Assembly: GCA_964035795.1 (NCBI GenBank)
Contig: OZ038322.1
Span: 20,376,674-20,440,673 of the forward strand
Length of the DNA: 64,000 bases
Direction of reading: 5' to 3'
Source of the DNA: Pterobdella sp. o SKG-2022
Taxonomy: Eukaryota > Annelida > Clitellata > Hirudinida > Piscicolidae
The number at the start of each line of letters is the position of its first letter. The first letter of the stretch is position 1. Under the pieces are notes generated by a model. It did no database searches. It worked only from the letters and a program-made list of their open reading frames with translations, and was not told the origin of the DNA. Positions 22,043 through 35,593 of the stretch are shown here, piece by piece. Position numbers and translations under genes: made by a program.

Positions 22043-25000
22043 TATTTCATTTGATAGCATTCAAGTTGAAAAATGAATTGGTTAGCTCATTGGGTGGTCC
22101 TTTTATTCGTCGTGAAGCTCTATGAAGGTTTACAAAACTTCATTTTACAATAAAATTTTTTTACTTTTCTATTATAAATTTTAAAACTCACGACTTTATG
22201 CTCTCAACTTAAAACTGTATGTTTATTACGTGGTCAATTTTTTTGTCTTAAAGTTTTAGAGTTTAAAATTGACACTTTATGATTAAAATTTTTGACTGTT
22301 ACTCTTTTTTGTTGAAGTTTATACAATTTTAAAGTCTTATTCATTATCAGCTAAAGAAAATGTGACAAATGCAAAGCCTTTTGAGAGGTTACCAACAGAT
22401 TAACTACGCACTCACTTTCAGGCCTGATCTCGATGGAAGCACTTTTGAAGGGAAAGCTAGCATCAACATCACTGTATTTTAATAATGACATAACGTTTAT
22501 ATTTGAATTTTGTCGGATTTTTTTTTACAGATTCAAAATAAGACTAAAACTATAACTATAAACAGTGTAGCTTTAAACATATCTGATGTCAAGTTTTCTT
22601 CCGATACACGTGGTAAATTAAATTTTTCTTGATAAAATATAAAAAATCAGTCAAACAAAAATTTTCCACATGCTATGAAAAATAGCGATATAAAATTTCT
22701 CATAGAGTGGTGAAAAAACGTGCAATTGAGACATTTCAATTATTACATGAACTTAATTCGATAGATATTAATTAGAAATAAATTAGTGATAAAGCTAATA
22801 AGAAATTGATGAAAACAACTTTTGAAATAAGTTTGTAGAATCTAACTAGAAATTGAAAGTTTGTTTTCAAAAACTTTGTTTGTAACGAATAAACATGTTT
22901 CAACTGTTCACAATAGTAATAGGAAGTTGTGTGGATATCCAGTATAACAGTGTTAACGAAACTGTCACATTCATCTTCCAAGATGATATTCCGGTAATGT
23001 GTTTCAGTATTGAACATTTTTATTTCAAAAGACATTGTTTGTAGGTAGGACATGGTGTCTTATCAATGACGTTTGTAGGGTTTTTTGCAACTAATATGAA
23101 AGGCTTTTACAAAAGTAGGTATCAAGTATCGTCTGGACAAGTAAGGTTTTCGGCTGCCACTCAGTTTGAGGTGAATAATTTTTAAAAATAATTCATTCAA
23201 AAATTCATTCATTAAATTTGAAACACATTAGATTAATTTTTTTGAAAAACCATTTTTATCTTCATGTAGGCATCTATAAACTGTACATAATGTTCAAAAG
23301 GCCACGTATGCAAGAAAAGCCTTCCCATGCTGGGATGAACCAGCTCTCAAAGCAACTTTTGATATCAGTCTGATCGTGCCAAGTAATCGGCTTGCTCTCT
23401 CTAACATGGTCAGTTTTTCTTAACTTCAAAATTATCAAAACTTCTCATTTTATTTAGACACACTTAACTGAAATTTAAGGTTGTTAAACATGCGTATACA
23501 CGCTGAAAAACATGAGAATTAGTTTGTTTTATTTTTTCACATGAATATTATTTCATCAAAAACATACAGCCAATGAAAAACGAATCTGACGAAGGATGTT
23601 TTAAAACGGTGGAGTTTGAACGATCGCCAATTATGTCAACATACTTAGTAGCAATGGTGGTGGGAGAATATGATTATGTTGAAACTAGAGATTCTAATTC
23701 TGTTCTCATCAGAGCTTATACCCCTCTTGGAAGGAAAGAGCAAGGAAGATTTGCTCTTGAAGTGAGATCTTTCTTAGCATATATCTTTTTTCAAAAATAT
23801 AAATTTTTTTTAATTATTTCGTTTTCAATTTGAATATTCATTATTGCAGAGTCTTAAATAGAAAATTTGAAAAGCTATGAATTTAAATATTACCAAATAT
23901 TCGTGTCATTCATCAAAGTAATTATTGAACCCATAAAAAGGTAGCAAATAAAACAATGCCATTTTTCACGGAGTACTTCAATATTTCCTACCCTCTGTCC
24001 AAACTTGATCTTATTGCAATTGCTGAATTTGCATCAGGTCAGATATTGATAAATAATTATAATACTTTTTGATGTTATAAAATTCAAGAATTTTTGGTTT
24101 TAATTGTATAAAAATAACCTCAATTCAATTAGTTTGTTTATTCACTTTTCCAAAGCTCTATTATTGCTTTCTTATATTTTGTTTATATCTTTCAGTATAA
24201 TTTTTCTTATTTTTTGATTCCTAATGTAAAATATTGGTTACCCACAACAAGTATAGTTTTCTATTTACTTTTTCTGATTTAGCTTTATAATCAAAACCTT
24301 CATTGTGTTAGATTTCACTTGGGCAACATAAAATGTACTAGAAACAAGATAAAAGTTCTTTATTATTTCCTTACCAAAAACATGTTAATTTAAGTTATAT
24401 TTTCATGTATGTAAAAGTTACTAATAACTCCATTTATTAGAATCTTTATTATAATAATAGTTTAGCACATATAGCTTGCCAGTGTTCAAGGTACACTACC
24501 TGGACTCATGTGTAAAAACTTCGAAAGTGTCCATAAAATTTGTCAAATGAATGTTGAAAAAATGCAGACACAACTTTTAGAATCTCTATGTAATGGTATT
24601 GAGACGGTGTACTTTTTCTGTAGTTACGTATTGAAGTTGATTCTATCCGAGATTGCGAAAAAGCAGTAACTTCAAAAAGCTGGGGAAAGTTACAAAAATG
24701 TGGCAATATTATATTAATTTTAATTTTTCCATGAGAGCTCAACTTTATGAAAGTTTTATTGGAATGAGGTTTGGTATTTTAGACAAATTGGTTCGAATTT
24801 ACTTGAAAAACAGAAAGAGTTGTTAAATAAGAGTTTTGTAGAGTGAAGTTCTAAGATAGGTTTAAAAGATAATAATTAATTGATGAGTAACTAAGTTATT
24901 AAGTAACATCCCGTGAAATTTATCAATTAAGCAACCAAAACCCCAGTTAAGAGCGAACTAATCGTTGACTTACGATGGCTATCGAATGTTTTGTTTCAAA

Positions 25001-28000
25001 GTAGCACTTTGAAATTGTTTTATTGTGTATTGAGAAGAAATGAAAAATATTTTTCAGGCATTAATCTATAAAAATTTAAACCCAGTAGTAGAAAAGTAAA
25101 ATAATGGCATAAATTTGTAAATTTGGTTCAAAAAATTAAATGAAAATAAAATAATATTTTTAAAGGGTTTTGGAAACTGGGGATAACATGGCCACTTTCA
25201 GTGTAATAGTAACTAAACTAGATTTTAAATATTGGTTTTCATCTATCTAAAATATAAGTGTAACTAATTCATTCAAGATTAATTATAATTTCGAACGTCC
25301 GTAGTGATAAGTGATTAATTGAATTGTATGTAAATTGATATAAAACTTCAACGAGTTTTTAATTATTGATATACTTTGCAAAGCATAGCGGTTCAATATT
25401 TTCAACTCTAGTTTAACATAAATATAAAAAAATATGAAATTTGATGAAAATTATGTAACAGGAGCAATGGAAAACTGGGGTCTGGTGACGTTCAGAGAAA
25501 CGACTTTGTTAGTGGATCCAACAGAATCAGGGGTTCGAAATAGAGTAAGAGTGGCCCAAATAGTAGGCCATGAACTTGCTCATCAGTGGTTTGGTAACCT
25601 TGTTACAATGGAGTGGTGGAATGACTTGTGGCTAAATGAAGGGTTTGCTACGTGGGTTGCATACCTTTCTGTTGATTTCTGCTTTCCTGAGTTTGACATT
25701 TGGAGTTCTTTTGTTACCAACGCAATACAAAGCGCTATGGACAATGATGCATTCAAAAGCAGTCATCCTATTGAAGTTCATTATTCATATAATTAGCCAT
25801 ATTTTGCATTTTTTTGATATAATACATGAAATATTCAAATTTGACTTGCTCATTTAATGTTATTCTTTTATTTTTATAGGCTGAAGTCAATAATCCTTCA
25901 CAAATAGATGAAATCTTTGATGAAATATCTTACAGCAAAGGAGCATCTGTCATCCACATGTTGAATAACTATCTTGGTAATGAGGTATTCCCTTATACTT
26001 AATTTTACTGCCTGTTATGTCATAACTTGTTTTATTTTACTCGACTTTGATTATAATAAAATACTATGCTTCAGAAGCTTTCAAAATAAATGTTGATACA
26101 TCAAAAAAAGCAAAATTAAATTTTTAAAACAAATTTTCAATGATTCAAAAATTAAGTCACACTAAGAATTCTCATGTATAAGACTTCACATTAAGTTATT
26201 TTATAAATAAAAAAACGTAGTATTATCATATCCAATCTAGACTTTCAAGAAGGGTCTATATTTATATTTGAAAAGCCATGAATACAAAAACACTAAAACG
26301 AAAGATTTGTGGGCAGCTTTTTCAAAAGTAAGCAATGAGTCTATAAAAGACATTATGAGTTCTTGGACCACAAAAACGGGCTACCCAGTCATCACGGTGG
26401 GCTGAGTACCAGTTTTTTCATATTTTTCGTAAAAGATTTTATATATAGTTTTTGTGGCATAATGATAATTTTAAATAATTTCCTATTAACTATGTGAAAC
26501 TAAGGTTGAAGAGTTGGCTAAAAATAACGAAATAAATTTGAATGTGAGTCAAGAAAGGTTCATTATAGATGGGTCCCCAGATGGTTGGTCATGTCTTTAT
26601 GTTATCTCAATTTGCTATTTAGTTTTTGTTGTATTAGGTGTTTCACTCACCTGCAGTTGTAAGCTCTAATACATTCGGAAAATATTAACGCACGAACCAA
26701 CTTTTTAATGCGTTTCTTAGAGCTGGGTTCGGAAAGAAAGCCACGTGTTTGTGTTATTGTTTTATAATCTTCACACTAGTTGCAATTTTGATTCTATTAA
26801 AAAATGTTTTTTTAACGTTATAACTAACATAATCAACCTTTGCGCATGTATTTCGGGAATAAATTTTTTTCGACAACATGTAATCTTTGAGATGCTGTTC
26901 ACTGATTCGACGAACTTTATAAAATTAATTACGAGTTATTTTTTTTCTTTGGAGTTTCTACAGTTGTAAAAATTAGTAATTAATTTTTTTACTATTTCTA
27001 TATTGCTAAAAACTCCACCAGTTCCTTTATCAACAGAAAGTAAAACTACATGACGGAAACTCCAAAACTTCATTTTGCCGCCCGTAGTAGCGCAATCCTT
27101 TTCTCGATATAAAAAATTGCAATGAATGAAATTTCATTTATAATTATCCATTAGCTCGGCTTTGAAAACCGTTACTGGACTATCAAAATACAAACTAGCA
27201 GATACTTGAAAACGATATAAACAACCATACGATAATTTCTGTTCCTATGTCTAGGAAAATATCAAAGTATGATAAAGTCTTACTTTGATAAGGTCTTTTT
27301 CGTGAAGGATCAAATAGTGAAACAAACGTTCCATACTTAACATCACCTTTTTAACATTTTTTTGATACTTGGAAGACAAAAATTCAGAAAAGTTTTGAAA
27401 ATTTCTTGATTCGATGTTTTTTTTAAAGCGTACTTTTAGCGAAGTTATTTTCAGTGTTGTCTTTACACTGGTCTGCAATGAAAAATAGGAAACCGCAAAT
27501 AGCTATCGGTTTTCAAGCAACTGCTAACTTAGTTACGCTAAGGCCCAAAAAATACTGCATGCACAAGATCCTTTTAGTTTTTTATATTTTCATGGAGTGC
27601 TGTAGCAATATGTTCCCGTCCTAGGCCTGACGTTAAAAGGCGCCTAAGCGTTCAAGCCTGCTAGTTAATAGAGATGTGTTTGGATCTTCCAGTGAGGTTT
27701 GGAATTACTCACATTAGCTTGTTAAAATAACTTTTTGAAGAGCTTCACACTAAATTTACAATCAGTCTGTTCCCATCAGGCTGGTAAATTACAGTGGTTG
27801 TTGTGTTTGTTCTTCTTGTGCAATCGTTGATATGATTCTACACTCTTTAAAAAACAACAAACAAACAAAACGTTCAATACTTTACTCAAACAAAAAATTG
27901 AGTTTCCAATCACAATAAAGTTCAGCTTTGAACTCACTCAACTTTGTTGCGTTATTGCTCATATATTCTAGAAAAAGGAAATTTGAAGCTAATGGAAGAG

Positions 28001-29227
28001 AACAATTAAGTTGAAATTTAAAATGATGAAGTTTTGTTTTGAAACACGCAAATAGTTAATAAATCCACAATTGTTTCTATTTTTTCAATGATGAGATTGC
28101 ATCATATTGTTAGATTTTTTCTTAATTTTTGTAATAACCTTGGTTTTGAAAATGGTCATAAGTTTCAACATATAATGCATTTGACACAGAGGAACACACC
28201 ATGTGGCAAGTGCCATTAGTGATGAGTACTTCTACTGGTATTAAAAAAAGTCTTATGAGAAACAAAACTGAAATTGTTGAGATCAAAGAAAAAGATCAAA
28301 ATTACACTATTAAAGTTCGTTTTTATTTTTGAATTTTTCCAACTCTTATTTCAATGAAAACAAACCTTTTTATTTGTAGCTTTATAAAATTTTTAATCAC
28401 TATTATTATTGAAGGCATAATTCTAACCTTTTTCTTATTATCAATTCTATCATTCATAAAAAATTATACTTATTTGACATTTTAAGTGTCTTTAACCTCA
28501 TTTTGAAAGGTGAATGAAGGCGCTGTAGGCTTTTATAGAGTTCAGTACGTTGGAAGCATATTAAAGAAGCTTCTTGCAAAAATTCAAACTTTTAATCCTA
28601 TTGATCGATTGACTATACAGAATGATCTATTTGCATTGGTAAGCAGACTTTTTCTTTTAATTTTTCATTCTCATAAAAGTAAATTAAATTTATTTTGTGA
28701 ATGTTTTGAAAAGATTTTTCACATTCAAGTTTTTGTTTTTTAAATATAGTTATTAATTGTATCAGTAAACTAAAAAATGTAAATCACCAACAGAGTGCAG
28801 CGGGCATATCAGATCCGGTAGTTGTTTTGAAATTTGCTGAAAGCTACTGGAGTGACAGAAGCTATATGGTGTGGAAAAGTTTGAATTATAACCTTAGAAT
28901 GCTCCACAACCTCTATCAAGGCATGGATTTTATCGAAAACTACAATAAGTTTTTATTAAAACTGTACTCCTCTCTTATGGATTATGTTGGCTGGGATGCT
29001 GGTGAAGGGAAAGGTAAGGCTAATTTCACTTTTTATTAGAAAATCAAAACATGGAAAAAATTTTTTTTCAAATCATTTAAGCCCCTTTTTGCGGTAATTT
29101 TATATGTTACCATGTCTGAGTTTTTTCAGCAAAAATATTACTTATCCTGAAGAAATGAAAAAAAAATTTAAAGACACAATAATTTTAACAAATTACTTCG
29201 TGAAATTTTACGATTCAACGTTTAATC

Positions 29228-29299
29228 TTTTGAGCCAAACATATATATTCAAATGAAAACACTATTTGGAGTTTATTATAGTCACGGAGCTTTCGTAAG
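29228..29299 (+). repeat. dispersed repeat in intron 15 of copy C
   Basis: Starts TTTTGAGCCAAAC, continues AATGAAAACACTATTTGGAG and ends GGAGCTTTCGTAAG. Related copies lie at 15757-15820 (minus) and, 5'-truncated, at 15461-15508 (plus). Short non-coding interspersed repeat of unknown class. Confidence 0.55.
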
Positions 29300-30049
29300 A
29301 TGAACTCACATTCTCAAGTGGAGGTACGACCCTTTCTATAATTTTTGAAAGTGCTAAAGTTATCGACAAAGAAATCATGTTTTGCAGAAATTCAGAGAGG
29401 AAATAGAAGACACCTGTGAAGTATGGAGCTTGCTGATTTCCAGAAAATTTCAGACTTAGGTGTCACTCAAGATAGCGATAAATTCAGAAAATCAGCTCGT
29501 GACTTGTTGATGCTTCAGGCGAAATCCAGAATTCATTATGAATCTAAAACTATAACAAATAATTAGTCATTTGCGTTGTTATATTGTTTGGTTTTTTTTA
29601 ATTTCTATGATTTTTAGGTTACTGTTTGTTTCTCTCATGTTATAAAAATAAACTCAGTTCCAAATCATTTCATGCAGACCCATTGAAGACACAACTGAGA
29701 AGCATAGCAATATCTACAATGGGCTTATGTAAAAATCAAAGTGTCATACAAGAAGCTGAAAAACGTTTCAAGAATTCAACTAATGCTCCAATACCCAGTG
29801 ATCTCAAGCAAATAGTGGGTTTCATAAATTTATTTTAGATTTTTTCACATTCTTAATATTCGGTTAATTTTTTTTCTCACATATGTTGTTAACTAAATCT
29901 AATTCAAACTCATGATGTTAGGTGTACAGCATTGTAATCAGAAATGGTAATGAAACAGTGTTAGACCAATTTATTCAGGTTTTTTTTTTCACTACCAAAA
30001 AAACCTATATAGATAAATGATAATCCTTTTTAGCCAAAGTAAATACTCC

Positions 30050-30195
30050 AAATTATTTGAACACAAAAATTAATTTTATTAAGTACAAAGCTTTTTGTTA
30101 ACAAAGTTACATTATTAACAGAAAAACATCAAAGTAACATTATTAATGAAAAGCTTGCTACTTAATATGATTACTTTTGGTGTTCAAATAATTTG
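30050..30195. mobile_element. MITE-like inverted-repeat element in intron 17 of copy C
   Basis: Imperfect terminal inverted arms of about 61 bp (30050-30110 and 30134-30195) read AAATTATTTGAACAC inward toward GCTTTTTGTTAACAAAG-type sequence, around a 23-bp centre. Half-copies with the AAAGCTTCGT motif occur near 33756-33820 and 34790-34850. No coding capacity. Short non-autonomous DNA transposon is the simplest reading. Confidence 0.6.
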
Positions 30196-30303
30196 CAATA
30201 GCTACAGGAGTTTCAGAATCATAGTTTTGAAACTCAAAGATTAAATTCAAATGAATCTGATTTGCCTTTTTTGGATGATTTCAATTCATGTTTATAAAAG
30301 ATT

Positions 30304-30474
30304 GTCGGCCCGACTGCTCAGCTGGTAGAGCATTAAACTATTTATCTGAAGCTACCGGATTCGATTCCGCATGGGCTGACAATTAGCACCTTTCCACAGT
30401 GTGTTTTCGTTACATTAAATTTGTAAAAAATGCCTTGATCTGAAAGATAAACGCCTTATAAATACCAAATTAAA
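30304..30474 (+). repeat. SINE with tRNA-derived head in intron 17 of copy C
   Basis: Head GGCCCGACTGCTCAGCTGGT with B box GGATTCGATTCC and end GGGCTGAC, body AATTAGCACCTTTCCACAG ... GTTTTCGTTACAT, tail AACGCCTTATAAATACC. Same family as 15576-15754, in the same orientation as the host gene. Confidence 0.85.
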
Positions 30475-32349
30475 TTATTTATTTACTTTCTTAAAAAAAA
30501 TTATAAGTTACACTATACAATAGTATGAAGTTTTCCGTACTTGCGAACATTTCCCTATTCATTCAATGAACGGAGATTTGTTAAACGCAATTATGTTTTT
30601 CTTCTAAGATGTACAAAGATGAAAAAATATCGGAAAACAAAGTGATTATCTTGATGTCATTGGGAAATACACCAAAGAAAGATCTCAAAGAAAAAGTTCT
30701 CAATTTCACTTTAGGAGTTTGTACTTTCGTTTTCTCAACGCCTATTGATTTAGTGATTTCACTTCTATTTCTTAATTCTTCAAAAAATATAATTGTGGAA
30801 AATAAAGACACAAAATTTTCATTAAAACAATTAAGAAGCTTGTCTCAAAAATATCTCAAATCACCAAGTCTTCATGAGTATTTAAAATAACCTTTTATTT
30901 GTTTTCTCCAATTTAATTTTTATGCTATTTATAGTTCACCATAGAAAAAATATAATCGTTTGAGTTTTTCATGATTTGAAGATAAAAACTAATTCAGTTT
31001 TCGTCTTATTAAGTTTGGAAATTCGACCAAAAGTCCTTGTTTGATGAATCTCTTCATCATTTATTCGTAATTTTTGACAAATCATGAAACATCAAACTAA
31101 CAATCGTATTGAAAAAATTCTCTATAAATTGATTTTATGTTATATTAACAACCAATTTCAGCCTGAAGTGAAAAACCAAGATAGGATATATGGCATATTT
31201 GGAGTGGTAGGCACTCCAGAAGGTCGTAAGTTGGCGTGGGAAAGGTTCAAGAATAATTTTGCTAGCTTTAAAGAGAAATACAAGGGGTATTTGTTTGGAA
31301 AGTTTATCGAGATGCTAAAATTTTTTAAAAATTCAATTTCTTTGACAACGTTTATTTTATCTTGATCTACACAAAACTAATAGAATTTTGAGTAATTGTT
31401 TACTGAATTGTAAAAGAAATTTTATTTATCTCAACAGTTTCCAACGACTAGAATGACCACTCAGGAAGAATTCAATGACGTAAAGGTAAGCCATTAATTA
31501 TGTTAAAGTCAAAAAATCAACTTTGACAATCTCATTCAGAAATTTTTTGAAGATAACCCTTGTCCAGAGGCACGTAACACTATAAAACAAAGTCTTGAAA
31601 AAATCAGTTTCAACATAAAGAGACTAGCGAGAGATGCGGATAAAGTCAGAACGTACCTTAATGGAACTTTTAAAAATGTTGCAACTTAATGTAACATTTC
31701 TGAAACAACACTACCATATTTCCATCCTTTGATAGATTTTTTAAATTTAATTTTTTGCCATTCAGCAAATACTATTTAAAATACCTTAAAGTAATTTTTT
31801 CAAATTCATAGAATAAATTGAAATAAAGAAATTCAAAAATGTTTTTCTTAAATTTCAAAATAAAAATGATCAACTTGACAAACGATAATCAGTCAACTAA
31901 ACCTCAATTAAATCGTTGGTATCTCTTAAAAAGCTGAACTAAATAATGTAAAATATACTTTATAAATCTCCTATAAGCATGTGTCTTACCCGTATTAGCC
32001 GAAATGAAGTGTTCTAGATACTTTTGGTAAGTTGAACTTTTTCGTATGAAGTTATTATGAAGTTCAGTATCATAATGTAGTTTTAGAGCTATCAACATAA
32101 ATGTTAAATATTTAAAGGGTTTAACTTCAGATAACTAGTCTATCTTTCGAGATACGGAGTAAAAATATGGTTACATCGAGCAATATGATTGGTTTGGTCG
32201 ATGCTGTTTTAAGAAAAACAACTGTATTACATAATACTTACTGACAGCCAAACTAGTGTAGAAACGAACGAAAATGATTAGCAAGCAAGAAAATCTTATG
32301 ATAAGAATAAAAGCTAATAATCGTTTTTATTAGTATATCTTAGACAAAA

Positions 32350-32527
32350 TGTAATTTAATGTAATGCGGTATTTATAAAGCGCTTTTCCTTATAGATCAA
32401 AGCACTTGCTACAAATTTAATGTAGCGAAAACACACTGAATCGGTGCTAATTGTCGGCCCACGCGCGATCGAACCCGGTAACTTTAGTTAATTAGTCTAA
32501 TGCTCAACCATTGAGCTATAGGGGCCG
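32350..32527 (-). repeat. SINE, best-preserved tRNA-Ile head
   Basis: On the minus strand: GGCCCCTATAGCTCAATGG, anticodon loop CTAATTA (AAT, Ile), B box GGGTTCGATCG, CGTGGGCCGAC, then AATTAGCACC, a 70-bp body, and tail AAGCGCTTTATAAATACCGC followed by ATTACATT units. This copy is the best basis for a family consensus. Confidence 0.88.
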
Positions 32528-34281
32528 AAAAATGAATATTTTCCCCTTATAATGGTTAGGTTGAACAATTTGGAGGAAAAATAAGAAAGATATAAAGGCG
32601 AGAAAGAGTTAAAACATAGTTAAAATAGTTTTCTGCATTTTAGTGGAACATTTTTATTGGCATACATTCCTTAATCTTCTAAGCGTGACTCTAGACTCAA
32701 ATTTTAACTTAGCTTACTTTATTTCTCAATTTATCCAATCTTTTTACCTCCACATTCTAGCCATAAAATAAGTACATAAATTTGTATTTCTGGTCACTTT
32801 TAATGCTCTCACTATTTCACTAGTTCTTTTTCAAACTAGAACACTGCAATTCGCTCCTTTGTGGGCAGCCAAACTATCTTTTGCGCAAGACCCTCCAAAA
32901 CTTCAGAACACTTTTGAAGCAAATTCGTCTGTACATACACTCAATAAAGATTTCGATATTAATAATAATAATAATAATGAACATTTTTTTGTCATTTCTA
33001 ATTCAACTGGGAAATTTTTCAGTCATAATACCGAATTACTTGAATTATTCTTTCATCTGTAACTCAAAATACTGACGATATAGCAAAAAAAATTATAAAC
33101 ATCTTGAACAAAAATTTAAAAAAATACATAAACAGATGTAGTTACAAACATTTTCGGCTAATAAAAATAAAATTATAATTAAAAAATGAACTAAAAGTAA
33201 AAAATAAAATTTAAACTAGTAAATCTACAGAGCAAAATAATACTCAGCATTGAACTCAAACTTTTGCCACCTTGTTTCATCTACTGTTAACTTAGCTAAT
33301 ACGAAGAAAACGTTGGTAAAAAAATCAAAATTCTTCAACAATAACTCAAAAACCATATAACCATGAATGTAAATAAAAGGGCTGTTAAATCCCTCAGACA
33401 ACAGATCACAAAATTATGTTAACTTAGAAGCGGGGTTGATGAAACAAATGAGTAGCAAAATCATTTACATAACAAACAATGCACCAACACAAAACAATCT
33501 CAATCATTTTTGATTGTCAAAAAAATTTAAAAAATACAATGGAACTAAAGTTGTATAAATATTCAACCAACTTTTTTAGAATCTATCGAGGTACAAAATA
33601 TTACTCTATCAACTAAATAAACTAAACCAACATTGAAAAATTACCTTTTAATTAGACAAATTGTTTACAAAAGTAGATTCATTGATAAAACTGTATTCAA
33701 ATAAATTTGAGATCGCAAGCTCAATAAACTAACTAAAGAGATTTACAAACACTAATAATTTGTTGTACAAAGCTTTTCGTTATCAATGTAACTTTTTTAG
33801 TTAAAAAGCTTCGTATTTCAATGAAAAATTTTTAATGCTCATAAATTTTTTTAGTTGATGGTGGCTGATGAAAACCACTAAGCTAACATTTCAAGCTTTC
33901 GAGAACCGTGTGATAAAAAAACTATAGTAATAGTGGACGAAAGCTTCAACAAAAAAAACATGAAGCTTTTGAATTTTTTAAAACCAGTCTGAGAAAAGGA
34001 ACCAAAAAAGAATAAGTAGTTTTCCACTTCAGTTCTAGCATCCTTCAATCGATGTTCCTATTGTTAGCAAATTTTTTTGCTAAAATTCAGTGTAACAATA
34101 AAAATGGCTTAAAAAATCTATTAGGGAAAAGTAAAAATGGTGCATACAGGAAGTTTTCATAAAACATTTTTGTTCTTGAGTGGAGAAAAGCCTGTTGTAG
34201 TCGCTTCTAGTTTCTACATTAGTAGTTTTAGGCATTTGTAACAAAATGTAATAAATGAATAACACATTAATCAGAACTACA

Positions 34282-34457
34282 ATGTAATGTCATGTAATGT
34301 TATGCGGTATTTATAAAGCGTTTTTGCTCATAGATCAAAACGCTTGCTACAATTCCAGTGTAACAAAACCCACTTTGGAACAGGTGATAATTGTCGTGGA
34401 ATCGAGCCTGGTAACTTAAGGTAATTAGTATAATGCTCTACTTCTGAGCATACAGGC
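34282..34457 (-). repeat. SINE copy, diverged head
   Basis: Tail and body match the 32350-32527 copy (AAGCGTTTTTGCTC, TCAAAACGCTTGCTACA, TTTGGAACAGGTG). The tRNA head has lost several bases of its T-arm and acceptor. The tail is extended as TTACATGACATTACATTG on the minus strand. Confidence 0.8.
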
Positions 34458-35020
34458 AATGCTCAATTTTATAGCAGTTTCTAACAATTTAAACAAAAAG
34501 CTATACTTATTAGTGAATTATTGAACTAGAAATTATAAAATTATAAATTTCATTCATAAACTCATCATTAAACGTTGGAGCCTGCATAAGAAATGGAATT
34601 GCTCAAGTTGACGCTTTGACAAAACGTTTTTTGTATTGAAACGCAAATAATGATGTAAATTCGATTATAATATTGAATTTAAAGATTCAAAACTTTAATT
34701 AGTTGCAAACAGAAGTTAATCACATTTAAAATATTTGTCAAGCTTTGAAAAAATTCAATAAAACTGTTTCTAGTACTTGAAAATGTTACTTTTATAACGA
34801 AAAGCTTCGTAGCTTAATAAACTACTTAGTGTTTTAAAATAATACTTATTTCATTGTGACTTTTGAAAAAGTCGATTAAATATTTGAAAAAAAAACAAGA
34901 AAACACAGCGGTCATCATATCATATTATAAAAGACTGAACTTTTCAATATTCTGAGAGCTTGTCAAAGTGGACAGTAACAAAGATTTGATGAAGTAAGGA
35001 ATTAAAATTAAATAAAAAAG

Positions 35021-35044
35021 AATAATAATAATAATAATAATAAT
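35021..35044. repeat. (AAT)n microsatellite
   Basis: Eight AAT units. Immediately followed, at 35053-35094, by a sequence resembling the SINE tail (TTTTTATAGCGCC) that forms a GCGCC ... GGCGC hairpin. Confidence 0.85.
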
Positions 35045-35593
35045 GATTAAGTAAGCACATAATTTTTATAGCGCCTTTTTGTTTAGAGGCGCACTGCTAT
35101 GAACTTTTTGAAGTATAAGTTTTTAAGATTTTTGATAAATAGAAAAAAAAGAGAAAAATTATAAAAAGTCAATAAAGAAATAAAGACACAGAGATTGAAT
35201 GTTTCAAAAAAAAGGTTCTCCTACATTTGTATCCGTCCATTCAATAGAATGAATAAATTATACAATTCACAGAAACACTGGGAAAATTACATTGAACGAA
35301 TCTTTTCGAAAACATACGCTAACATCATTAGGTAATTTGAATAAACAGTTTATCTAAATGGACTTGATGATGGAAATTTCTTTCCGAAAAGCTTCGTTCA
35401 TAGTGAAAACTTTTACAGTCTTTCTTCAAGTTGACTGTCATTTCTAGGAGCTTTCTCACTAAAAAAGACATTATTTAGCCACAATATATGATTGAATGTT
35501 CATATCATTCAACCAAAATCATTAAAAATGATGGGATTTTATTATCTAAAAATGTAATAATGTCAAAAACTTAATTTGCTATGAAAATTCAGA

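Larger units (their letters stand above)
22073..31689 (+). pseudogene. M1 aminopeptidase copy C: full exon set, disabled by exon 2 frameshift and donor loss
   Basis: All 21 exons match copy A in position: 22073-22127, 22351-22473, 22531-22612, 22923-22993, 23045-23170, 23301-23408, 23570-23761, 23941-24037, 25462-25775, 25880-25984, 26241-26396, 26505-26583, 28190-28314, 28510-28638, 28794-29013, 29678-29814, 29922-29978, 30609-30716, 31162-31311, 31438-31485, 31540-31689. Exon 1 encodes a signal peptide (MNWLAHWVVLLFVV). The active site is intact: [13 protein letters not shown] with its first His codon at 25569-25571, LNEGF, SYSKGAS. Exon 2 is 123 nt instead of 134; 11 bp are missing after CCAACAGAT, giving an immediate TAA. 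The exon 19 donor is AT instead of GT. With only two lesions in about 2.6 kb of coding sequence, disablement looks recent; an assembly error in exon 2 is a possible alternative. Confidence 0.85.
31690..35593. other. gap between copy C and fragment D'
   Basis: No gene seen. Contains two minus-strand SINEs, a short (AAT)n run near 32960-32980, (AAT)8 at 35021-35044, and partial copies of the inverted-repeat family near 33756-33820 and 34790-34850. Confidence 0.5.

Noticed and set aside
24506..24742. Overlapping open frames on both strands in intron 8 of copy C
   Set aside because: Neither has splice signals or homology that I recognise.
27251..27478. 75-codon minus ORF in intron 12 of copy C
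   Set aside because: Lys-rich in AT-rich DNA, no recognisable motif, length within what chance gives in this window; not enough to call a nested gene.
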